Of a stretch of DNA of 64,000 nt, positions 56,430 to 64,000 are shown piece by piece (position 1 is the stretch's first letter; each line of letters starts with the position of its first letter). A program made the translations under genes and the position numbers. The DNA is taken from NCBI GenBank assembly GCA_963800725.1, contig CAWDCE010000024.1, positions 17,800-81,799 on the forward strand, in the 5' to 3' direction. The notes under the pieces were generated by a model, which was given only the letters and a program-made list of their open reading frames with translations, was not told where the DNA came from and did not search any database. This DNA comes from Bog-473 sp963800725 (lineage in GTDB: Bacteria; Actinomycetota; Acidimicrobiia; Acidimicrobiales; RAAP-2).

Positions 56430-58633
56430 TCAGAGCTTCACCGATACCGATTGCGCGTGGGGATCACCGACGAAGCGCGCGATCTCGATTTGCAACGTTC
56501 CGTTGGCTGGTTCGCGGAGACGGCTCGACGGATTGCGCACCGCCAAACGGTCGAGTCCGACCACCAGCACCACATCGGCCGACTCGTTGACGGGGATCTC
56601 CAGGCGGGTGAAGCCGATGAGGCGGCGCGGCCGGGGCGTATCGGCATCGGGGGCCACGTCGGCATAGGCCTGTACCACCTCGGTTCCGTCGTGTGCCCCG
56701 ATGTTGGTGACAGTGCCGCGCAGCTCGATGGTGTCGGCGACCCTGGCCGCAACAAACTCACCCCACGCAAACGACGTGTAGGACAAACCGAAACCGAATC
56801 CGAAGTGCGGGGCGCGGTGATCACGGGCGAACTTCCACCAGCCGTGCCAACAGTCATAGGTGATGGCATTCGTGTGGCGCTCGAAATGGGGGAGCCCGGT
56901 CTCGTCGCGCGGGACACTGAAGGGCAAACGGCCCTCGGCGTTGCGAAGCCCGCACAGCACATCGGCCAATCCGTGTCCGCCCTCCATTCCCGCGTACCAC
57001 GACTGCACTATCGCCGGCACACGTTCGGACCAGTCGGCAATTATGACCGCACTGCCGGCGACGACCGCGACCACGGTGCGGGGGTTCGCCTCGGCCACCG
57101 CGGTGATCAGTGCCTCGTCATGATTCGAGAGTCGCAACGAGGCCCGGTCGCCACCGGTGGCGAAGGAGAGCGCACCGCCGGTGGCGACACCGGGCGAGGC
57201 TTCGGGTCCGGGATGGCGGGCCACCTCGTCGGCGAACTCCTCGGACAGCGCCGGGTCATCGGGGCCGGGGAAAAGGTTGCGCAACGCCTCCGGGGTCGCA
57301 TCGTCGCCGATGTACTCACCCTCGTCGTCCCTGGTGTAACCAACGACCACGATCGCCACGTCACACGCCTCGCCCAGTACGGAGGCCCGCCCCAGATCGG
57401 CGCCGTCGTCATAGTCCACCTCGACCCGGGGGAGTGCGGCCCGGATCCCCGCGAGCGCGGTTACGACGTCGGGGGCCCACACGTCGCTCGATCCTCCGTC
57501 GCCGAGATTTCGAACGTCGGCCAAGGAGCCAAAGACCCCGACCCGGGTGAGCGCTGCGGTGTCGAGGGGGAGGACCGCCGCTCCTTCCACTGGGGCATTT
57601 TGCAACAGGACTACCGCCTTGGCTGCCGCTTCACGGGCCAGGGCGCGATGTTCTCCGCAGGCCAACACGCTGATGTCGGGTCGCGGGCTGTCCAAGAGGT
57701 GGTTGAACCTGAGCAAGGTAGCCATGATCGAGATGACACAACGGTCCACGTCACCAATGGTCACCGAACCGTCATCGAGGGCTGAATGCAGGCCCGTGGC
57801 ACGCACCATGCGGTAGGGCATTTCGACATCGAGGCCCGCCACAACCGAGGGGCCGGCATCACGGAGGCCGAAGATCCAGTCACTGATCACGAATCCGCCG
57901 AATCCCCATTCGTCGCGGAATATCTCGGTGAGGAGGGTGGGGTTTGGCCGCACCACTCGCCGTTGACCGAGTTGTAAGCGCTCATCACCACCGCGACACC
58001 CTCTTGGACGATCCGCCGGAACTGGGGCAGAGATCTCGTGGAGCACGACCTCGTCGACGGTGACATTGACTTCGAAGCGCGAATTCTCCATGGAGTTGCA
58101 CGCGAAGTGCTTGACGCAGGCCATGGCGTGGCGTTGGACGCCGCGCACCAATGCGGCACCGAACTCGCCGACATGGAACGGATCCTCGCCGTAGGTCTCC
58201 TCGGCGCGGCCCAGGCCGGATGACGTAGGACGTTGACGCACACACCGCCGAAGAGGTCGGCGCCAATGGAGCGCAGTTCCTTGCCGATGGCTTCGCCAAT
58301 GCGTTCTTCGAGATCGAGATCAAACGTCACGCCCCGGGCCATGGACACGGGAAAGCAAGTGGCCGGGCCGATCACCACGCCACGGGGTCCGTCGCAGAAC
58401 GCGAAGCCCGGAATGCCGAGTCGTTCGACGCGGGCCGCCGGGAAGGGGCGCTTGTGATAGCCGCCGTTGGCGAGATCGCCGAGACCGGCCCAAAACGGCA
58501 GATCACCGTCGAGGCACCAGAGCTTCTCCTCGATGGTCATCTTGGCCACGATGGCCGCCGCGGCCAAGGTGACCGGCACGCCGTCGTTGACCGAGGCGAC
58601 GGCATCGCTGTAGGTCGTGGTGTCGTCTTCCAC
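56430..58633 (-). CDS. Glycoside hydrolase family 3 beta-glucosidase, frameshifted
   Basis: About 735 residues from GTG 58633 in three pieces. Frame 1: MTIEEKLWCLDGDLPFWAGL, CDGPRGVVIGPATCFPVSMA and VNVLRHPAW. Adding a G at 58210-58212 gives GRAEETYGEDPFHVGEFGAA, then MACVKHFACNSMENSRFEVN. An indel near 58029-58033 leads to LPQFRRIVQEGVAVVMSAYN and SVNGEWCGQ. Adding a base at 57943-57945 gives NPTLLTEIFRDEWGFGGFVI with nucleophile SDW. The C-terminal GH3 and fibronectin-like domains follow intact. It cleaves beta-glucosides; no signal peptide seen. Confidence 0.88.
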
Positions 58634-58686
58634 CGCGCGAACGGTAGTCCCCTCACCGGGCCCGCGACCGGGCCGAGCACGCGAAG

Positions 58687-58729
58687 AAAGGGCGCCGGGA
58701 CCCAAGTGATTGGGTTCCCGGCGCCCTTT
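58687..58729 (-). terminator. Intrinsic terminator downstream of htrA-like gene
   Basis: AAAGGGCGCCGGGACCCAA (58687-58705) and TTGGGTTCCCGGCGCCCTTT (58710-58729) form a long stem of 19 pairs with one bulged base and a 4-base loop, starting just after the serine protease stop on the minus strand; TTT-CTTC follows. Confidence 0.85.
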
Positions 58730-58736
58730 CCCTCCT

Positions 58737-60553
58737 CTACTGCGGCGGTCCTGACGTCAATGCGATGGTTGCGGTGTGACTCTGACCTGACGCATCGGTC
58801 CAACCGAGGGTGATCTTGTCACCGGGGTGGTCGGGTTCGATGGCGTTGGTCAGGTCCGTTGGGCTGGTGACGGTGTTGCCATTGACCGAGACGATCGTGT
58901 CACCTGCTGCCAATCCGGCTTCTTGGGCGGGTGAGCTGGTCACCACCTGGGCAATGGACACGCCACTGCCCGATTGGCTCGAGCCTGAGTTGCTCCCGCC
59001 GCCGAAGTCGCCACCAAATCCGCCACCGAAGCCGCCCGACCCGTCACCGAACCCGTTCGATCCGCTCGATCCGCTCGAGCTATCGGAGTTCGAAGTGACT
59101 TGGACCCCGAGGAATGCCGTGGCCCCAATGTGCACCGTTGACGACGCGTTACCGCCTTCGATCTTGTTGACCAGTGCCACGGCGTTGGCGATCGGGATGG
59201 CGTAGCCCTGATTGCCCGAACTCTGGCCCGATCCTTGGAACGAGAATCCGGCCGAGGCCGCGGTGTCGATCCCGATCACCTCGCCAGAGGTATCGACCAA
59301 CGAGCCGCCCGAGTCGCCGGGCTGAATGTCAGCGTTGGTTTCGATGAGGCCGGTGAGTTGCTCGGAGGAACCATCGCCCTCGTCGCTGGCGGTAATGGAT
59401 TGGTTGAGTGCCGTGACGGTGCCGCCGGCCGCACTCGGGGTGCCACCGGTGCCCCCGGCATTGCCGACGCCAACCACGTCCTGACCGACCGAGGCCTTCG
59501 AAGAAGTGTTGAGCGTGGCTGTTTGCAAACCCGAAGCATTGTGCAATTGCAAGACGGCGACATCATCGGTGCGGTCGTAGCCAACCACGCTGGCGGTGTA
59601 GGTCTTGCCATTGCCCACGTCGGTCACGCTGATGCTCGTCGCACCGTCGATGACGTGGTTATTCGTGAGGATCTCGCCCGACGATGTCAAGACGATTCCG
59701 GTTCCCGCGGCTTGTTCGCTCTGGTAGCCGAGCGTGGTGTTGATGTCGACCAGGCCCGGATCGACCTTGGCGGCGATCGCCGAGACGTCGCTCGGTCCGG
59801 CGCCTCCCGAGCTGCCGAGACCAGTGGAGAACCCGAGCTGCCCGACGAACCCGAGCTGCCCGACGAACCCGACCCCGAACCGAAGCCGGATGAACCACCT
59901 TGGCCGCTGCCAAAGCCCGATCCGAACGGATTGGCATTTTGGTTCGCCGAAGGGGCGGCCGACTGGGTGGGGGTGCTGGCTTTCCAGGTGGCGTGGCTAA
60001 TGCCCGCACCAGCGGCCAAGGCGATTACGACGGCACCGCTCACCGCAAGGATGTTGCGCATGCGATGCGAGCTCGACGGCGCCGCACCTGAATCCGCGGT
60101 GGGCGTCCACGACGGGGGGACCTGGCCGGTCGGGGGACCGTACCCGGTCGGAGGTGCATACCCGGTCGGAGGTGCATAACCGGTCGGAGGGGTGGAACCC
60201 GGATCCGTCGGCGCGCCGCCGAGGTGTGGGTTGCCCGAGAGGGCGCCGAGAGCGTAGGCGCCGCCTGCCGTGCCCGCAGCCGGGACCAACGTGGAGGCGG
60301 GGGGCATCACGGTGCCTTCGACCGGGGTGACCGGTGCGACCGGGGTGACCGGCGGCATGGGGATGGCGTTGGTGGCCGCTCCCGTTGCGGTGATCGGCGT
60401 GTCGTCGTTCCCCGAGACCTCGGGGGGCGTCGCGTCGGCGGCCGGGGGCATGGCGATGGCCCCGGTGGGTGTCTCCGTCGGGACGGCCGCGGTGTCACCG
60501 AGGTTGTCGCCTTGGATTTCGCCCTGTGGCATTTCGGCGTTGTCTTCAGTCAT
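58737..60553 (-). CDS. HtrA/DegP-like trypsin-PDZ serine protease, frameshifted
   Basis: About 605 residues. A long Pro/Thr-rich cytoplasmic N-terminus (with PPTGYAPPTGYAPPTGYG), one TM helix (NILAVSGAVVIALAAGAGIS) and a Gly/Ser-rich segment. One missing base near 59822-59825 is needed to continue as GLGSSGGAGPSDVSAIAAKV into the protease domain: SGEILTNNHVIDGATSISVT (His), YDRTDDVAVLQLHNASGLQT (Asp) and ETNADIQPGDSGGSLVDTSG (Ser). The PDZ domain follows (SSPAQEAGLAAGDTIVSVNG). It degrades or refolds damaged extracytoplasmic proteins. A terminator follows. Confidence 0.88.
60126..60191 (-). repeat. 18-bp tandem repeats encoding PPTGY(A/G) in the protease N-terminus
   Basis: Three tandem 18-bp units, CCGGTCGGGGGACCGTAC, CCGGTCGGAGGTGCATAC and CCGGTCGGAGGTGCATAA, plus a partial fourth. 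They encode the Pro-Pro-Thr-Gly-Tyr-Ala/Gly repeats of the cytoplasmic N-terminus. A second in-frame 18-bp repeat (CCCGAGCTGCCCGACGAA twice) is at about 59831-59866 in the Gly/Ser linker. Confidence 0.85.
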
Positions 60554-60699
60554 TCGATGTCCTCCATCTGAGTCCCGTTGTCGGGACCGTCACATGTGAC
60601 CATTGAAGCGGGGGGATCTAAACGCCAGATGTGGGGAACGTATGAAGGACATAAATGTTGGCTGTGGATCGAAAATCTGGGACGGATTGGGACGCTTTG

Positions 60700-62187
60700 T
60701 CAGGGGAGGTGGACGATTTGGGCCATTTCGTCCTCCTCATCGGGCGCAACCAGCTGATCGGGTTCTGGATTGTGCAATAACACCGGCGTCAGGATCAATC
60801 CCACCACGACACACACGCCGGCAATCAAGAAGGCCAGTTGATAGCCGCCCGACAGAGCGTCCAGCATTGAATGGCCAGCCGCTTTGAGCGTGGCGGTGCG
60901 ATTGGTCGCGAGCGTGCTGAGCACGGCCAACCCGATAGCAGCTGACATTTGCATCGAGACGTTGACGATGCCCGAACCGAGCCCGGCATCTTCGTGCGGC
61001 ACGTCCTCCATCGCAATCGAGAGCAGCGGCACGAATGCGGTGCCTGCGCCGAAGCCCATCAAGATGAACCCCGGGAAGATCTGCGTCCAGTAGTCAGCAT
61101 TCGGGCCGGCGAAGGCCACGATGAACAAGCCAGTGGCCATGGCGACGAGGCCGGGGATCAACACCGCAATGGGACCGAAGCGACTGACCAACCTTGCGGT
61201 GATGCCCGAGGACAGGATCGCCATGGTGGCGGCAATGGGCAAGAACGCGAACCCGGTTTGCAACACGTTGAAGCCGAGGACGTTCTCGAGGTACAGCGCA
61301 CCGAGGAAAAACATCGAGAACATTCCTGTGGCCACGAACGCCCGGACCACACTCGAGCCCGTCAGGCTGCGCAACTTCAAGATCCGTAGCGGCATGATCG
61401 GATTCTTGAGCCTGCCTTCGAGCACGAAGAAGGCGATCATGAGCGCAATCGCTGCGCCGCCGAAGCCGAGAGTGTGCAGCGAACCCCAGCCGTATTCGGT
61501 GGCGGTCACAATCGCGTAGATGCCGATCATCAGCGACACGGTGACCAAGACCGAACCTGCGATGTCGACGCCATTTCGAATCCCGAGGCCCACGTTCTCT
61601 TTGATCAAGGCGAGGCCGAGGAAGAAGGTGACGATCCCGATGGGGAGGTTGATGAAGAAGATCCAGTGCCACGAGATGGCCTGGGTGATGACCCCACCGA
61701 TGAGGAGTCCGATCGCGCCGCCGCCGACCGCCACGAAGATGTAGGCGCTCATCGCCTTGGCCCGTTCCGCCTTGGCGGGGAACTCGGTGATGATGATGGC
61801 GAGGATGACCGACGAGGACAAGGCACCGCCGGCCCCTTGGACGAATCGACCGGCGATGAGCATGGTTTGCGATGTCGCCAGTCCACACACGGCGGACGCG
61901 GCGGTAAAGAGGACGATCCCGCTGAGGAAGACGCGCTTGCGTCCAATGAGGTCGCCGAGACGCCCGGCCATCAACAAGAAGGAACCGAAGGTGATGAGGT
62001 AGGCGTCGATGACCCAGGTCAGGCTGGATTGGCTGAAGCCGAGATCGCGCTGGATCGACGGCAGGGCCACATTGACGATCGAAGAGTCCAAGGCATTCAT
62101 CAACATGGCCAGGCATACGACAATCAGTGCGATCCAGCGGCGTCGATCCTCGGCCTGCTGCGACTCGGTCAGAGTCGTTACTGCCAT
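60700..62187 (-). CDS. MFS efflux transporter, DHA2 (EmrB/QacA) family, 14 TM
   Basis: 495 residues with 14 predicted helices. Motif A is LLMAGRLGDLIGRKRVFLSG, the N-terminal helix has LAMLMNALDSSIVNVALPSI, motif C-like RFVQGAGGALSSSVILAII follows and ALSWHWIFFINLPIGIVTF-type (here QAISWHWIFFINLPIGIVTF) is characteristic. It is a proton-driven drug or lipid exporter, substrate unknown. It is divergent from the MarR gene, whose product probably represses it. ATG 62187 (MAVTTL). Confidence 0.93.
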   Translation of the reverse strand: MAVTTLTESQQAEDRRRWIALIVVCLAMLMNALDSSIVNVALPSIQRDLGFSQSSLTWVIDAYLITFGSFLLMAGRLGDLIGRKRVFLSGIVLFTAASAVCGLATSQTMLIAGRFVQGAGGALSSSVILAIIITEFPAKAERAKAMSAYIFVAVGGGAIGLLIGGVITQAISWHWIFFINLPIGIVTFFLGLALIKENVGLGIRNGVDIAGSVLVTVSLMIGIYAIVTATEYGWGSLHTLGFGGAAIALMIAFFVLEGRLKNPIMPLRILKLRSLTGSSVVRAFVATGMFSMFFLGALYLENVLGFNVLQTGFAFLPIAATMAILSSGITARLVSRFGPIAVLIPGLVAMATGLFIVAFAGPNADYWTQIFPGFILMGFGAGTAFVPLLSIAMEDVPHEDAGLGSGIVNVSMQMSAAIGLAVLSTLATNRTATLKAAGHSMLDALSGGYQLAFLIAGVCVVVGLILTPVLLHNPEPDQLVAPDEEDEMAQIVHLP

Positions 62188-62325
62188 GCTCAAACTCCTC
62201 GAAAAGGGCGGGTCGGGTGGGGCGCGAGCCCCAAATGGGGGACTTGTGGGCTCTCGTCACCACTCTAACAGGGATAATCACTACCTCAGTGAGGGTATTG
62301 ATTGTAAGATGATCACTAGAGCAAT

Positions 62326-62767
62326 ATGCAACCCACGCCCACCGAGACCCTTCCATCAGCTGGCTCCATCGTTTTACTCACGCGCCTGGCGCGTGGTCTA
62401 CCGGCGCAGCACAGTTGACCTGGTCGGCATGAGCCTGCGGGATCTCGCAGTGTTGGCGTACTTGCGGGAGAACGACATGGCTGCGCAGGCTGCGCTCGGC
62501 GAGGCACTCTGCTTCGACGCCAACAATTGCGTCCTGGTGCTCAATGAGCTCGAAGAGTCGGGCTACGTCGAGCGTCGGCGTGACCCGGCGGATCGCCGAC
62601 GCCATCTAGTCGTGCTCACCAATGATGGTCGGCGGGCCTTAGAGGCGGCGGAACTGGCCCAAGGGAGCATTGAAGACGACCTCTTGGGTGCCTTGAGCGC
62701 CGAGGAGCGCGCCGAGCTGCACCGCCTGTTGAGTCAGGCGCTCGAGGGTCAATCACCGCACGCGTAA
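62326..62767 (+). CDS. MarR family transcriptional regulator, frameshifted
   Basis: Winged-helix repressor from ATG 62326: QPTPTETLPSAGSIVLLTRL. A two-base gap in the CGCG run near 62389-62394 would continue as ARVVYRRSTVDLVGMSLRDL, then AVLAYLRENDMAAQAALGEA, LCFDANNCVLVLNELEESGY and VERRRDPADRRRHLVVLTND (recognition wing). Repaired length 147 residues. An in-frame ATG at 62309 of the second frame gives an alternative but non-homologous N-terminus. It probably controls the divergent MFS pump through the intergenic sequence, where ACCTCAGTGAGGGT is a short palindrome. Confidence 0.8.
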
Positions 62768-62835
62768 GGTGCGAAACAGACGCACGACACGACGGCGCCG
62801 CTGACGCGCCGAGCCGTCGGCGTTGCTCCGCCGAG

Positions 62836-64000
62836 CTATAGGCGGTAGAGCTTGGCGGCGTTTTCTCCGAGCACTTTGCGCTGCACGGCCGGGGTGAGCT
62901 CGGACATCTTGTCAGCCACCGTTTCGAGGGGCTTTGGGTACAGGCAGGTCGGATGCGGAAAGTCCGTCTCGAAGAGCACGCAATCTTCGCCGACCGAGTC
63001 GATCAGGGCGGGCACATTGGTTTTTTCGAACCAGAACGTCGCGAAGAGCTGACGTTTGAAGTACTCCGACGGCAGCAGCGAGAGCTTGGCGAGTTCCTTC
63101 GGTGCGTTCTCCGACATTTCATAGTCGAGCGCCTCGAGAATGAACGGGATCCATCCGACGCCGCTCTCGACCGAGACCATCTGCAACGTCGGGTGACGTT
63201 CGAGCATCCCGCTCAAGATGATGTTGGTGACCACTCTGGCGTTACCAATGAACAAGAGTGTGCCGCCGATTGCCAACTTGGTGTCGTCGTTTTGCGAGGC
63301 CCACGGATAGGTGCCGAAGTACGTCATCGTGGTCAAGCTGGCTCCGATATGGAAATGCACGGGCAGGTGGAGATCGGCGCACACATCCCACAACGGGTCC
63401 CATTCGAGGCTGGCCAGGTCGGGGGCCCCGAGGTCCTGGGTGTCCGACGTCAGATTCACCCCGCGTAGGCCGAGGCCCGCCACCCGCTCGGCTTCTTTGA
63501 CTGCGGCGGCGATATCCCACGCCGGGAGCACCGGCATCGGCAACAACCGGTTACCTGATTCTTCTTGGATTTCTGCCATGGCGTCGTTGTAGATCTGCAC
63601 GCAGGCCAACCGAAGCTCGGGGTCCGACACGACGTCGGAGATCCCTTGGCCTCCGAGGCCAATGGAGTTGGGAAAGCACACCTGGGCCCAGATGCCCGAG
63701 TCGTCCATGACCTCGATGCGGGCCTTGGGGTCGAAGGCGCCAAGATGGATCCGATCCTGGGTCCATTCGTAGAGGGCCTCGAGGGCCCGACCCTTGTTCC
63801 CTTCGCGGTCGATGACCCCGCCGCCACCGGCGAAGCCCAGTTCGGAACCGTCGACAATCCACATCGGCCGGCCCTCGATCATTTCGACGTGGGGGACACG
63901 GTCCTTGAACTTCGCCGGCGCTCGCGAGGTCCACAGGTCGTGCGCTTCGGTGAGATGCGTGTCGGCATCAATCACCCGGAGGCCTTCGAGCGCCAGAGCC
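62836..64000 (-). CDS. Amidohydrolase family 2 protein, 5' end at window edge
   Basis: Metal-dependent hydrolase/decarboxylase with a TIM barrel (ACMSD/LigW type). RVIDADTHLTEAHDLWTSRA gives the DxH metal motif, VDGSELGFAGGGGVIDREGN follows, LHLPVHFHIGASLTTMTYFG and NIILSGMLERHPTLQMVSVE carry further His ligands, and VLFETDFPHPTCLYPKPLET the terminal Asp. At least 379 residues. The frame is open to the window end (LALEGLRVIDAD), so the true start may lie outside; GTG 63975 is the first usable in-window start. Substrate unknown. Confidence 0.9.
   Translation of the reverse strand, partial: ALALEGLRVIDADTHLTEAHDLWTSRAPAKFKDRVPHVEMIEGRPMWIVDGSELGFAGGGGVIDREGNKGRALEALYEWTQDRIHLGAFDPKARIEVMDDSGIWAQVCFPNSIGLGGQGISDVVSDPELRLACVQIYNDAMAEIQEESGNRLLPMPVLPAWDIAAAVKEAERVAGLGLRGVNLTSDTQDLGAPDLASLEWDPLWDVCADLHLPVHFHIGASLTTMTYFGTYPWASQNDDTKLAIGGTLLFIGNARVVTNIILSGMLERHPTLQMVSVESGVGWIPFILEALDYEMSENAPKELAKLSLLPSEYFKRQLFATFWFEKTNVPALIDSVGEDCVLFETDFPHPTCLYPKPLETVADKMSELTPAVQRKVLGENAAKLYRL

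Overview
The window is GC-rich, densely packed chromosomal DNA from an actinobacterium. The best guess is a member of Acidimicrobiia or a related high-GC lineage. Supporting content: Lsr2, a mycothiol-dependent maleylpyruvate isomerase-type protein, two LLM-class F420-type oxidoreductases, two F420/FMN split-barrel (PPOX) proteins, a DUF2510 protein, an RDD protein paired with a nonapeptide-repeat protein, GTG/TTG starts and several leaderless-looking starts. I see no rRNA, CRISPR array, insertion sequence or phage module. There is one tRNA (Gly-UCC at 2813-2883). The assignment rests on gene content only.

Layout. 0-10 kb: the start of a Tat-exported peptide-type ABC solute-binding protein, a Prx5 peroxiredoxin, VOC and transglutaminase proteins, tRNA-Gly, truncated hemoglobin, enoyl-CoA hydratase, a DUF1905/mycothiol pair, GNAT, APH-like kinase, a frameshifted pyrE, methyltransferase and a lipoprotein. 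10-16 kb: RDD membrane protein with its repeat partner, double-VOC, aldo/keto reductase, then a coupled enoyl-CoA hydratase and LLM oxidoreductase. 16-20 kb: a four-gene operon of a beta-class DNA methyltransferase with an extra C-terminal domain, a 104-residue protein, a 395-residue protein with a PD-(S)xK-like motif, and a GNAT. It is the best candidate here for an undescribed restriction-modification or defence-like system. 20-31 kb: small enzymes (GNAT, dienelactone hydrolase, VOC, DUF302, YjbQ, RibD-C type), a DUF4436 membrane protein and a PadR-chromate transporter pair behind tandem 13-bp repeats. 31-42 kb: a repeat protein of the SIGS type, a helix-hairpin-helix protein holding a 9-bp minisatellite, PPOX, a nickel/cobalt permease with an upstream palindrome, a collagen-like membrane protein, YihY/BrkB, DUF1269, FKBP lipoprotein and aldo/keto reductase. 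42-50 kb: ABC1 kinase, DAHP synthase with an attenuator-like leader, a NlpC/P60 cell-wall hydrolase and secreted proteins. 50-64 kb: YceH, a cytochrome P450-TetR-LLM operon with a 23-bp palindromic operator, Lsr2, GH3 beta-glucosidase, HtrA protease, a DHA2-type efflux pump divergent from a MarR regulator, and an amidohydrolase cut by the window edge.

A feature of the whole window is that at least a dozen otherwise well conserved genes are broken by one- or two-base indels, many in short homopolymers (pyrE, lipoprotein, LLM, VOC, chrA, PPOX, AKR, GH3, htrA, marR and others). Reading frames resume with full conservation on both sides, so uncorrected sequence errors are more likely than gene decay. 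Those genes are annotated at full extent with the break position given.

Functionally the region combines redox and F420 chemistry, detoxification and export (P450, MFS, chromate, VOC), envelope maintenance (NlpC/P60, HtrA, FKBP, lipoproteins) and scattered beta-oxidation-like enzymes.
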